A stretch of 64,000 nt of DNA, from positions 124,001 to 188,000 of the forward strand of contig NZ_CANMXL010000005.1 of the NCBI RefSeq assembly GCF_947501905.1, read 5' to 3'. This DNA is from an uncultured Winogradskyella sp. Lineage in GTDB: Bacteria > Bacteroidota > Bacteroidia > Flavobacteriales > Flavobacteriaceae. The position numbers and the translations under genes are program-made. Positions 25,706-34,541 of this stretch are shown one piece after another. Within the stretch, counting starts at the first letter, position 1, and each line of letters starts with the position of its first letter. Under the pieces are notes generated by a model. It was not told the DNA's origin. It searched no databases and was given only the letters and a program-made list of their open reading frames with translations.

Positions 25706-27307
25706 ATGTTAAGATTAAAATCAATTAAGACTATCTTTATGTCTTTAGCATTGATTGCACTTATGCAATCATGTGAAAGTCGTCTAGATTTAGTGCCAGA
25801 AGACAATCGTCTTACTGCTGAAGCTGCATTTGCAACTGAAGAAGGCTATGAACAAGCTTTTGCAAAGTTATACGGAGGTATAGCTGTAACTGGGCAAAAC
25901 ACAACTGGACAACCAGACATCGTCTCTGATGATGAAGGTGCTTCAGGTTTTATTAGATCTATTTGGAAAGTTCAAGAATTGCCCACTGATGAAGCCATAA
26001 TTGGCTGGAACGATGGTGGTATTAGAGCTTTAAACACGCAAACTTGGACTGCTGGTAATGATTTTACTAGAGCAGCTTATAATAGAACTATTTATCAAGT
26101 AACTCTTGTCAATGAATTTTTAAGACAAACCACTCCTGAAAAATTAGATGCTAGAGGTGAGACCGATGCTTTTAAAGCTGTAGTAAATGGTTACAGGACA
26201 GAGGCTCGTTTTTTAAGAGCTTTGGCTTATTACTATGCAATGGATATCTTTGGTAATGTTCCTTTTGTTACAGAAGCAGATCCAGTAGGCAGCTTTTTAC
26301 CTCCGCAAATTTCTCGATCGGATTTATTCAACTTTTTAGAAACTGAATTATTAGCTATTGAGAATGAAATTCCGGCGGCAGGTGCTAATGAATATGGTAG
26401 AGCTGACCGAGCAACTGTTTGGATGCTTCTAGCCAAAATGTATTTAAACGCTGAGGTTTATACTGGCACAAGTAGATATACAGAAGTAATTACTTACTCC
26501 AACCAAATTATAGGGGCAGGTTATACTATACCTGCAACAGCATATCAACATTCTTTTCTAGCAGATAATGACACAAATGGCGCTCAAGACGAAGTTATAT
26601 TTGCAGTTCCATTTGACGGTCTTAACATCCAATCATATGCAGGTACAACATTCTTAGTACATGCGCCAGTTGGAGGTACAATGTCAGCAGCCGATTTTGG
26701 TATCAATGGAGGTTGGGGAGGTATTAGAACTACTCCAACTTTTGTAGAGCAATTCCCTGGTGAGGAAAATTCTGCAGATCAACGTGCAATGTTCTTTACT
26801 GATGGACAAACAAAAGAAATAGAAGATATTGGCTCTTTTACAAATGGCTACGCTGTGACTAAATGGAAAAATGTAGATGTAAATGGTAATGCAGGGAGCG
26901 ACCCTTCTGGCGAATTTGTTGACACAGATTTTCCAATGTTTCGTCTTGCTGATGTTTATTTAATGTACGCCGAAGCAATGCTTAGAGGTGGTGGTGGAGA
27001 TATGACTACTGCACTTGGTTATGTCAATCAACTGAGAAACCGAGCTTACGGAGATGCAAGTGGTAACATTTCATCATCAGATTTAACATTAGATTTCATA
27101 TTAGATGAACGTTCTAGAGAATTATATTGGGAAGGACACCGAAGAACTGACCTTATAAGATACGGTAGGTTTTCTACTCAAGGTACTTGGGCTTGGAAAG
27201 GTGGTGTTCCCCAAGGGACAACTACTGGGGCATTTAGAGATTTAATGCCAATACCAGCTAACGATTTAGGTGTAAATACCAACTTAGAACAAAATCCAGG
27301 ATACTAA
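25706..27307 (+). CDS. susD: SusD-like glycan-binding outer-membrane lipoprotein
   Basis: A 533-residue lipoprotein (Cys23 in LMQSCESRL). TPR-like helices carry typical blocks: TEARFLRALAYYYAMDIFGNVPF, RADRATVWMLLAKMYLNAEVY in the middle, and YAEAMLRGG plus a C-terminal RSRELYWEGHRRTDLIRYGRF. It ends LEQNPGY, the standard SusD tail. It caps SusC and binds maltodextrin at the cell surface. It lies between susC and susE with short gaps (40 and 20 bases), forming the susCDE operon. Confidence 0.95.
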   Translation: MLRLKSIKTIFMSLALIALMQSCESRLDLVPEDNRLTAEAAFATEEGYEQAFAKLYGGIAVTGQNTTGQPDIVSDDEGASGFIRSIWKVQELPTDEAIIGWNDGGIRALNTQTWTAGNDFTRAAYNRTIYQVTLVNEFLRQTTPEKLDARGETDAFKAVVNGYRTEARFLRALAYYYAMDIFGNVPFVTEADPVGSFLPPQISRSDLFNFLETELLAIENEIPAAGANEYGRADRATVWMLLAKMYLNAEVYTGTSRYTEVITYSNQIIGAGYTIPATAYQHSFLADNDTNGAQDEVIFAVPFDGLNIQSYAGTTFLVHAPVGGTMSAADFGINGGWGGIRTTPTFVEQFPGEENSADQRAMFFTDGQTKEIEDIGSFTNGYAVTKWKNVDVNGNAGSDPSGEFVDTDFPMFRLADVYLMYAEAMLRGGGGDMTTALGYVNQLRNRAYGDASGNISSSDLTLDFILDERSRELYWEGHRRTDLIRYGRFSTQGTWAWKGGVPQGTTTGAFRDLMPIPANDLGVNTNLEQNPGY

Positions 27308-27327
27308 TTAACTTAACAACTTATACA

Positions 27328-28503
27328 ATGAAAAAATTATCAATTATAGGCCTTTTCATCTTTGCCTTATTAAACTTTAATGGCTGCAAGTCCGAAGATG
27401 ACGTTGTCTTTGTAGCTAGTAATGATGGTGAATTAACTTTCACAAATTCATTTTTGGGAGAATACTTAATCTCTTTTGCTACATCTTCTAATATTGCTGA
27501 ACGTTTTACATGGCAATCTGCTGATGTAGATGTACCTGCTAATATTGTTTATACATTACAGAAATCAATTACTGGAGATTTTACAGATGCAGAAAATGTA
27601 GGAACATCTTCTGGTAATGAAATAGCTTTAACTGTAGGTGATTTTGTTACATATGCTGTAGAAGCTGGTACAGATGACGATCCAACTACAGAAGCACCTA
27701 ACACTGCAAACATCTCGTTTAGACTACGCTCAACTGTAGGTTTAGGAGAAGAAAACTTCTCACCAACACAGGTTATTACTATCACTTGGTTAGAAAACAC
27801 AGGAGCTGATGCTGCTGTATGTGACTTAGACCAATTATGGTTAGTAGGAGCTGGTGTAACTTTTGCAAATTGGTCATGGGAAACGCCTCAACAAGCAATA
27901 TGCTCTGGTAACGGTGTATACTCAGGAAACATCGCTTTTAGAAGTGATAATGATGCTAACTTTAGATTCTTTACAGCTAATGCAGATTGGGGAACTGGAC
28001 AAAACTATCCTTTCTTTGCAAATGATGGATACACAATAGATTCAAGGTTTGAAAACAATATGGATGGTGACGAAAACTTCAGATTTACAGGCGATAGTGG
28101 TTTATACTATTTAGTTATAGATACAATAAATAAAACTATAACCTTAGATGCACCTACTGCAACAGGTGAGTGTGACTTAGATATCCTTTATGGTGTTGGT
28201 TTTGGCTTGACTGATGCTGATTGGTCGTGGGAAACTCCTGTACAATTAGTTTGTGAAGGTAACGGCGTATATCAAGGTTGGGTAAATTACCAAGCTGTTG
28301 GTGATGCTAACTTTAGATTCTTTACAGCTAATGCAGATTGGGGATCGGGACAAAACTACCCTTTCTATGCAGACGCAGGATACACAATTGATTCGAGATT
28401 AGAGGATGCAATGGACGGTGACAACAACTTTAAGTTTGTAGGAGAAACAGGCCAATATTTTACTATTATAGATACTGTAAATAAAACAATTACTTTAGAG
28501 TAG
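27328..28503 (+). CDS. susE: SusE/SusF-type starch-binding lipoprotein
   Basis: A 391-residue lipoprotein (Cys20 in NFNGCKSEDD). An N-terminal SusE-like domain (about 25-155) is followed by two near-identical starch-binding modules of about 110 residues. They start at CDLDQLWLVGAG and CDLDILYGVGFG, with shared blocks DANFRFFTANADWG, GYTIDSR and NKTITL. Aromatic residues (the paired Trp in WSWETP and the Trp in NADWG) are candidates for glucan stacking. It is surface-exposed by family analogy. An intrinsic terminator lies 43 bases after the stop. Confidence 0.9.
   Translation: MKKLSIIGLFIFALLNFNGCKSEDDVVFVASNDGELTFTNSFLGEYLISFATSSNIAERFTWQSADVDVPANIVYTLQKSITGDFTDAENVGTSSGNEIALTVGDFVTYAVEAGTDDDPTTEAPNTANISFRLRSTVGLGEENFSPTQVITITWLENTGADAAVCDLDQLWLVGAGVTFANWSWETPQQAICSGNGVYSGNIAFRSDNDANFRFFTANADWGTGQNYPFFANDGYTIDSRFENNMDGDENFRFTGDSGLYYLVIDTINKTITLDAPTATGECDLDILYGVGFGLTDADWSWETPVQLVCEGNGVYQGWVNYQAVGDANFRFFTANADWGSGQNYPFYADAGYTIDSRLEDAMDGDNNFKFVGETGQYFTIIDTVNKTITLE
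27820..28500 (+). repeat. Tandem duplication of a starch-binding module inside susE
   Basis: Two units of about 330 bases begin at 27820 and 28171 (period 351 bases, 117 codons, in frame). Long stretches are identical at the DNA level, such as the run encoding NFRFFTANADWG. This suggests a fairly recent internal duplication or gene-conversion between the modules. Confidence 0.85.
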
Positions 28504-28545
28504 TAGTATTTATTGAACCTTAATATATGTAATATATAGGATTAG

Positions 28546-28572
28546 AAAAGGCTATGGTAACCATAGCCTTTT
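28546..28572 (+). terminator. Intrinsic terminator between susE and the exported amylase
   Basis: A perfect 12-bp stem (AAAAGGCTATGG with CCATAGCCTTTT) with a TAA loop, followed by CTTTT. It ends 12 bases before the amylase start codon, so the amylase depends on read-through or on processing of this hairpin. Confidence 0.85.
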
Positions 28573-28584
28573 CTTTTAAAAAAA

Positions 28585-31494
28585 ATGAAAATGAAAAAAA
28601 TTTTACTCATAATCTTAGGATTATCGTTCTCTTTAAATACCATAGTTGCCCAAACCTATACTTGGTCTCCTGAGTTTTTTGAAGACACAACAGATAATGT
28701 TACTCTAACAGTATCTGATTTTGACCCTAATACATCATGGAATGAAACGGACATCTATTTATGGGCATGGCATTTTGATGATAATGATAATCAAATAAAC
28801 AACCCAACAGCAACAGGTACTGATTTTAGTAATTCTCCAGAAACAGCGAAGTTTACAAACAATGGAGATGGTACATACTCTTTTAATTTTGGAAAACCAG
28901 AAGATTTCTTTGCTAATCCTAGTTATAATGGTGTATCAAGAATTGGGTTTTTATTAAAATCTCAAGACGGCACAAACCAAACAACTGATAGTTTTAAAGA
29001 TGTTGGTATAGCGGGTATAGAATTTGTAACACCAACTCAAGATGTAGTAATCTTAAACTCTGGAGATGACTTAACTGTGACAGCTCGAATAGAGTTTCAG
29101 GGTATGACAACAGTTGCTGGAACATACACAATTTCTTATACTGGTACTGCGGATAATACTCCAATTAGTGGCTCATGCGGTTTCCCAAATTGTTCTAATA
29201 CAATTACAAATATTACAAGTGGAGGTATTGTAACATTCACAGGAACACCTCCAGCACCAAACAACACTATAAGTGTTGACGATAGCTTCTTGGTTATTGT
29301 AAGCCCTACTGTAATTGAAGAAGCTTTACCATCTGGTCTTGTCGATGGGATTAATTATGATCCTACTGATGCTACCAAAGTAACACTAGTTCTCACTGCT
29401 CCAAATAAAGATTTTGTGGAAGTAGCAGGTAGCTTTAATAACTATACACCTCAAAGTAGCGACGTAATGAAACGTGATCCTTCAACAGGAAAATATTGGT
29501 TAGAAATTACAGGATTAACCTCTGGACAAGTAGAAACTTTTCAATATTGGGTTTATGACACAACGCCGATTAGTGGCTCACCTGCACTTGTAAAAACAGC
29601 AGATCCATACTCTACTGTAGTCTTATCTCCTTTTGACGATCCTTTTATCCCTGCTTCATCATATCCAAATTTGCCTACCTATCCAGCTGGTCAAGAACGT
29701 GAAGTAACTGTGCTCCAAACTGGGCAAACACCTTATAATTGGGTAGTACCCAACTTTGACAAACCAAAAGAAGAAGATCTTATTGTCTACGAAGTGTTGG
29801 TTAGAGATTTTGATGCAAACCGAAACTATCAAGACATCATAGATAGAATTGATTACTTTAAAAATCTTAACATTAATGCTATTGAATTAATGCCTGTTAT
29901 GGAGTTTGAAGGCAATGAAAGTTGGGGGTATAACACAGCGTTTCATATGGCATTAGATAAATTTTATGGTACTCCAGATAAGTTTAAAGAACTAGTAGAT
30001 GTATGTCACCAGAATGGTATAGCTGTTATTTTGGACATTGCATTTAATCATGCTTTTGGACGAAACCCACTAGTACGTATGTGGATGGATGATCCAGATG
30101 GTGATGGTTGGGGCGGGCCGTCAACAGAAAATCCATATTTTAATGTTTTTCCTACTCACGCTTTTAATGTTGGTAGTGATTTTGACCATAGTAATACACT
30201 AACCAGAGACTACGTGAAACAAGTCATTCAGTATTGGGTCGAAGAATATAAAATTGATGGATATCGATGGGATTTGACTAAAGGGTTTACTCAAAACTGC
30301 GGTGATGGAACTTTTGACGGAGATTTTGGTTGTACACAAAATTACCAACAAGACCGAATAGATATATTAAAAGAATACATCGACCATGTGTGGGCTATAG
30401 ATCCAGATCATTACTCAGTTTTTGAACATTTAGGCTCAGATAATGAAGAAAAAGAATGGGCAAATTATAGATTAGGTGAAGGCAAAGGTGTTATGATGTG
30501 GGGAAAAATGACAGGCCCCTACAATGAGCTAACTATGGGGCAAGATAATGATAAAGATATTAGACGTATAGGGCATAAGGACAGAACTGGATTCAACGGA
30601 CCTCGTGTCCTTGGTTATCCAGAAAGTCATGATGAAGAGCGTTTGATGTATAATAATATTATTAACGGTAAAATTTTTGGAGGATATGACATAACAGAAT
30701 TAAATACTGCCTTATCTAGAATGTCTGCATTAGGGGCGGTTTCTGTAATGGTACCTGGTCCAAAAATGATTTGGCATTTTGGCGCGTTGGGTATGGAGCA
30801 GTCTATTTTTACATGTTCAGACGGAAGTTTCAATAATGATGGTTGTAAACTAGACACAAAGCCTCAACCGCAGTGGACAAATAATTGGCTTTCTGATGCA
30901 CTACGTTCGCAAATCTATAATGATTGGGCACGTTTACATGCTCTAAAAACGACCGAAGATGTTTTTGAGGGCGATTATACTATTTTCTCAAATTCTTCAG
31001 ATTTTACACCTTCTATTCGAGTGTTTGACACAAGTATTCCTAACACAGAACTTAATGATGTTTTCATCATTGCTAATTTCGATGTTGTTTCCCAAAATAT
31101 AAATCCTGGATTCACCGCTGGAGTGACAACTTGGTATGATTTAATGGACGAAACTGGTGCTACTACTGTATCCGGCTCTACTTCTTCTATAAATGTTCCT
31201 GCAGGTCAATTTAGAATCTTTGGAAATCAATCAGTAGCTTCTTTAAGTACTAACGATGTAACATTAAATACCTTTAGCATTTACCCTAACCCAGCGAATA
31301 CATCATTTCAAATTAATGCAAATGTATCTGATGTAGAAGTCTATGACATTACTGGAAAGTTAGTCAAAGGATATAAAGGAAGTTTTACCACTACTGATAC
31401 TTTTAATATTTCTGGTTTAAAATCTGGAATCTATATTCTTAAAGCTAAAAACCAAAATAGTCAAACCAGTACTTCAAAACTTATAAAACTATAA
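28585..31494 (+). CDS. Secreted modular alpha-amylase (GH13) with T9SS tail
   Basis: A 969-residue protein. A signal peptide (about 1-23, ending IVAQ) is followed by N-terminal beta domains. One (about 270-345, VEVAGSFNNYTPQSSDVM) looks like a CBM48/E-set module. The catalytic barrel has DIAFNHAFG (484-492), DGYRWDLTKG with nucleophile Asp563, SVFEHLGS with Glu614 and YPESHDEER with Asp683. The C-terminus (about 890-969, FSIYPNPANTSFQIN to KLIKL) is a type A T9SS sorting domain, so the enzyme should reach the cell surface or medium. It would make the first cuts in starch before SusCD uptake. Two ATG codons (28585, 28591) are possible starts. Confidence 0.92.
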   Translation: MKMKKILLIILGLSFSLNTIVAQTYTWSPEFFEDTTDNVTLTVSDFDPNTSWNETDIYLWAWHFDDNDNQINNPTATGTDFSNSPETAKFTNNGDGTYSFNFGKPEDFFANPSYNGVSRIGFLLKSQDGTNQTTDSFKDVGIAGIEFVTPTQDVVILNSGDDLTVTARIEFQGMTTVAGTYTISYTGTADNTPISGSCGFPNCSNTITNITSGGIVTFTGTPPAPNNTISVDDSFLVIVSPTVIEEALPSGLVDGINYDPTDATKVTLVLTAPNKDFVEVAGSFNNYTPQSSDVMKRDPSTGKYWLEITGLTSGQVETFQYWVYDTTPISGSPALVKTADPYSTVVLSPFDDPFIPASSYPNLPTYPAGQEREVTVLQTGQTPYNWVVPNFDKPKEEDLIVYEVLVRDFDANRNYQDIIDRIDYFKNLNINAIELMPVMEFEGNESWGYNTAFHMALDKFYGTPDKFKELVDVCHQNGIAVILDIAFNHAFGRNPLVRMWMDDPDGDGWGGPSTENPYFNVFPTHAFNVGSDFDHSNTLTRDYVKQVIQYWVEEYKIDGYRWDLTKGFTQNCGDGTFDGDFGCTQNYQQDRIDILKEYIDHVWAIDPDHYSVFEHLGSDNEEKEWANYRLGEGKGVMMWGKMTGPYNELTMGQDNDKDIRRIGHKDRTGFNGPRVLGYPESHDEERLMYNNIINGKIFGGYDITELNTALSRMSALGAVSVMVPGPKMIWHFGALGMEQSIFTCSDGSFNNDGCKLDTKPQPQWTNNWLSDALRSQIYNDWARLHALKTTEDVFEGDYTIFSNSSDFTPSIRVFDTSIPNTELNDVFIIANFDVVSQNINPGFTAGVTTWYDLMDETGATTVSGSTSSINVPAGQFRIFGNQSVASLSTNDVTLNTFSIYPNPANTSFQINANVSDVEVYDITGKLVKGYKGSFTTTDTFNISGLKSGIYILKAKNQNSQTSTSKLIKL

Positions 31495-31530
31495 TTTCGT
31501 TAGAAATTAAATTTTGAATTAGTTTCAATA

Positions 31531-31560
31531 AAAAAGCTTCTCAACATGGGAAGCTTTTTT
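31531..31560 (+). terminator. Intrinsic terminator of the amylase gene
   Basis: Ten-bp stem AAAAAGCTTC with GAAGCTTTTT, a 9-base loop, and a following T run. It ends about 65 bases after the amylase stop codon. The 400 bases up to the M20 peptidase gene are accounted for by this hairpin, a short repeat, a second terminator and tRNA-Leu. Confidence 0.85.
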
Positions 31561-31564
31561 TGTA

Positions 31565-31596
31565 CGGGCGGGGAGACTTACTTCGACTACGCTCAG
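31565..31596. repeat. Partial tRNA-Leu 3' end copy joined to a short dispersed-type repeat
   Basis: CGGGCGGGGAGACT (31565-31578) is identical to 31690-31703, inside the 3' end of the nearby tRNA-Leu gene. It is followed by CTTCGACTACGCTCAG (31581-31596), a sequence I recall from many bacterial intergenic regions. No other tRNA part is present, so this is a fragment and not a gene. Confidence 0.55.
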
Positions 31597-31644
31597 CATA
31601 AACTTCTCGTCTCCTAAATTACCTACCCCGATAGCTCATAAAAC

Positions 31645-31678
31645 ATAAAAAAAGCCTCTTGTCTCCAAGAAGCTTTTC
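31645..31678 (-). terminator. Terminator of tRNA-Leu
   Basis: On the minus strand AAAAGCTTCTTG pairs with CAAGAGGCTTTT around a short loop, with one mismatch, and is followed by a T run. It lies just downstream of the leftward tRNA-Leu gene. Confidence 0.7.
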
Positions 31679-31687
31679 TACTTATCG

Positions 31688-31769
31688 TGCGGGCGGGGAG
31701 ACTCGAACTCCCACACCTCGCGGCACTAGATCCTAAGTCTAGCGTGTCTACCAATTCCACCACGCCCGC
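31688..31769 (-). tRNA. tRNA-Leu (anticodon UAG)
   Basis: An 82-base gene on the minus strand. Acceptor arms GCGGGCG and CGCCCGC pair perfectly. The D-arm contains TGGTAGACACG. The anticodon stem CTAGA/TCTAG encloses the loop CTTAGGA, with TAG at positions 34-36. A variable arm of the leucine (class II) type follows (TGCCGCGAGGTGT). The T-arm reads GGGAGTTCGAGTCTCCC. The discriminator is A and the CCA end is not encoded. It reads CUA codons. Confidence 0.95.
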
Positions 31770-31894
31770 AATAAGACCGATTTGTTTTAAATCGGGATGC
31801 AAATATAAACAATGTTTTCAATAATCAAACAGCTTTAAAACAATAAATAATCTTTAAGCTTTTCTTATTTTTGTTACTATTCAAAAACCTCATT

Positions 31895-33283
31895 ATGTCT
31901 AGTATTCAATCTTATATATCCGATAATAAAGACCGATTTTTAAGTGAGCTTATAGAGCTTCTTAAGATACCATCAATTAGTGCAGATTCAGCATATAAAA
32001 ATGATGTTTTAAAAACAGCTGAAGTCATTAAAGATAGCTTAATTAATGCTGGTTGTGACCATGTAGAAGTATGCCAAACAGATGGTTATCCAATTGTTTA
32101 TGGCGAGAAAATCATTGACCCAAACCTACCTATAGTCTTGGTTTACGGCCATTACGATGTACAACCACCAGACCCATTAGATTTATGGGACTCACCACCT
32201 TTTGAGCCTATAATTAAAAATACTGAACTACATCCTGAAGGTGCCATTTTTGCACGTGGGGCTTGTGATGATAAAGGACAGATGTATATGCATGTAAAAG
32301 CCTTAGAGTATATGACTACTGAAGGAGAATTGCCATGTAACGTGAAGTTTATGATTGAAGGTGAAGAAGAGGTTGGAAGTGAAAATTTAGGGCATTTTGT
32401 AAAAGCCAATCGTGAAAAATTAGAGAACGACGTGATTTTAATTTCCGATACAGGAATGATTGCCAAAGACGTTCCATCAATTACAACAGGGCTCCGTGGT
32501 TTAAGTTATGTTGAAGTTGAAGTTACTGGACCTAATCGCGATTTACATTCTGGATTGTATGGAGGCGCAGTTGCCAATCCTATTAATGTATTGACTAAAA
32601 TGATTGCATCACTTCATGATGAAAACAACCACATTACCATTCCAGGTTTTTACGATAATGTGGAGAATTTGTCTGATGTGGAACGTGCTGAAATGGCAAA
32701 AGCGCCCTTCTCATTAGAAAACTATAAAAAAGCCTTAGATATCGACGCTGTTTATGGCGAAGAAGGCTATACTACGAATGAGCGCAACTCTATTAGACCT
32801 ACTCTAGACGTCAATGGCATTTGGGGTGGTTATACAGGCGAAGGTGCCAAAACCGTAATTGCTAGTAAAGCTTATGCAAAAATATCTATGCGTTTAGTCC
32901 CAAATCAAGATTGGGGCGACATTACACACTTATTTAAGACACATTTTGAAAGTATCGCACCTGCAGGCGTTCGTGTAAAAGTCACTCCACACCATGGTGG
33001 TCAAGGTTATGTTACACCTATTGATAGTTTAGGTTATAAAGCAGCTGCAAAAGCCTATGAACAAACATTTGGAAAAACTCCAATACCTCAACGAAGTGGT
33101 GGAAGTATTCCTATTGTATCTCTATTTGAGGAAGAATTAAAAAGCAAGACTATTTTAATGGGCTTTGGCTTAGATAGCGATGCCATTCACTCACCAAATG
33201 AACATTTTGGAGTATGGAATTACTTAAAAGGGATTGAAACGATTCCCCATTTTTATAAATACTTTACAGAGTTAAAAAAATAA
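31895..33283 (+). CDS. M20-family dipeptidase
   Basis: A 462-residue cytoplasmic metallopeptidase of the M20 family (dipeptidase/CNDP branch). Metal-site motifs are VYGHYDVQPP, GACDDKGQMYMH, EGEEEVGSENL and the C-terminal DAIHSPNEHF. HSGLYGGAVANP marks the dimerisation lid. The frame extends upstream to a TTG at 31871, but I chose the ATG at 31895 because it gives the usual MSSIQSYI start and needs no rare initiator. It probably hydrolyses dipeptides. The next gene begins directly after its stop codon. Confidence 0.9.
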   Translation: MSSIQSYISDNKDRFLSELIELLKIPSISADSAYKNDVLKTAEVIKDSLINAGCDHVEVCQTDGYPIVYGEKIIDPNLPIVLVYGHYDVQPPDPLDLWDSPPFEPIIKNTELHPEGAIFARGACDDKGQMYMHVKALEYMTTEGELPCNVKFMIEGEEEVGSENLGHFVKANREKLENDVILISDTGMIAKDVPSITTGLRGLSYVEVEVTGPNRDLHSGLYGGAVANPINVLTKMIASLHDENNHITIPGFYDNVENLSDVERAEMAKAPFSLENYKKALDIDAVYGEEGYTTNERNSIRPTLDVNGIWGGYTGEGAKTVIASKAYAKISMRLVPNQDWGDITHLFKTHFESIAPAGVRVKVTPHHGGQGYVTPIDSLGYKAAAKAYEQTFGKTPIPQRSGGSIPIVSLFEEELKSKTILMGFGLDSDAIHSPNEHFGVWNYLKGIETIPHFYKYFTELKK

Positions 33284-34534
33284 ATGATACTGAGTCAAAC
33301 ATACATCCCAGAATGGTCTAGTAAGAGTAAACTGTTTTTTAGATTTTTCTGCTCATATTTTTTACTATACATTTTTTTAATGTTTACCAATGGTCTCTTT
33401 GAAACGCCTTTTAGATGGATTGGGAAAACTGTCTTAGGTTTTAATTATGAGTTTGATGTTAGTGGATACGGGAGTGGTGACAATACTTATGCATACATCA
33501 CACTTTTTGTAAATATAATACTAGCATTAACTGTAACTATTCTCTGGTCACTATTACAGCGTAAAAAAGAAGAATACAACAAATTTTTCTATTGGTTTTT
33601 AGTGGTGCTTCGCTTTTTTATTATAGCTGCTATGTTACTGTATGGTTTTGTTAAAGTATTTCAGATTCAGTTTCAGCCACCTTCATTTGTAAAACTACTT
33701 CAGCCAATGGGTGAATATTCTCCTATGGGATTAGCTTGGACTTATATGGGTTACTCTAAAGGCTTTGGAATGTTTGCTGGCTTAATGGAGATTATTGGTG
33801 GTGTGTTACTCGTCTGGAAACGAACAGCTACACTAGGTGCTTTTATTGTAATAGGCGTAATGACTCAGGTTGCCATGATGAATTTAATGTTTGATATTCC
33901 TGTTAAGCTTTTTTCAATTCATCTTATTCTTATGGCTGGAGTAATCTTTATGACAGACATTAAACGATTTACTTCTGTTTTTATAAAAAACAATTCAACT
34001 GAGAGCTATAATTTTTACCACCCAATTACTTCAAAAAGCTATCATAAAGTCATACGCAATATTAAAATAGTAGTACTTCCCATTGTTCTTATTGCTGGAT
34101 GTTTATTGAGTTACTTAGGGCAGTTAAATATCAGTGACCAAAATCATAGACCTGCACTTTATGGGATTTGGGAAGCGAAATCTTTTGTTAGAAATAATGA
34201 TACTGTTCCTCCTTTAGTGACCGACTCACATCGTTGGCGTTATCTCTTAATTGAACGAAAAGGGAATGCTATTGTCAAAACTATGACGGATAATTTAGTA
34301 AGGCATACTTTTATTACAGATACGATAGAAAATAAGATTTCAATCTATAGTCAGTATGGTATTAAAGATAGTCTTAACTTTAAGTATAGTTTAGAGAATT
34401 CTAAATACTTAAAACTGTTTGGTATTCTAGAAAATGACAGCCTTGTTATTACACTTACAAAAAAGGATGTAAATAAGTTTCCTTTAAAATCAAGAGGGTT
34501 CCGCTGGATAAATGAGCGTCCTTATAACAAATAA
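33284..34534 (+). CDS. DoxX-like polytopic membrane protein with soluble C-terminal domain
   Basis: A 416-residue protein that starts at the base after the M20 stop. About six to seven hydrophobic helices (roughly 18-40, 68-90, 100-125, 155-178, 183-225, 262-282) resemble the DoxX/SURF4-like fold, with GFGMFAGLMEIIGG typical of that group. Residues 290-416 (from LYGIWEAKSFVRNND) form a beta-rich soluble domain that could be lipocalin-like. Function unknown. The conserved position next to the peptidase suggests co-transcription only. Confidence 0.65.
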   Translation: MILSQTYIPEWSSKSKLFFRFFCSYFLLYIFLMFTNGLFETPFRWIGKTVLGFNYEFDVSGYGSGDNTYAYITLFVNIILALTVTILWSLLQRKKEEYNKFFYWFLVVLRFFIIAAMLLYGFVKVFQIQFQPPSFVKLLQPMGEYSPMGLAWTYMGYSKGFGMFAGLMEIIGGVLLVWKRTATLGAFIVIGVMTQVAMMNLMFDIPVKLFSIHLILMAGVIFMTDIKRFTSVFIKNNSTESYNFYHPITSKSYHKVIRNIKIVVLPIVLIAGCLLSYLGQLNISDQNHRPALYGIWEAKSFVRNNDTVPPLVTDSHRWRYLLIERKGNAIVKTMTDNLVRHTFITDTIENKISIYSQYGIKDSLNFKYSLENSKYLKLFGILENDSLVITLTKKDVNKFPLKSRGFRWINERPYNK

Positions 34535-34541
34535 GTTTTTA

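Noticed and set aside
31565-31578. Second tRNA-Leu gene
   Set aside because: Only 14 bases of the 3' end are present, with no anticodon arm or 5' half.
31871-31894. Longer start (TTG) for the M20 peptidase
   Set aside because: The ATG at 31895 gives the usual family N-terminus, and the extra residues would need a rare initiator.
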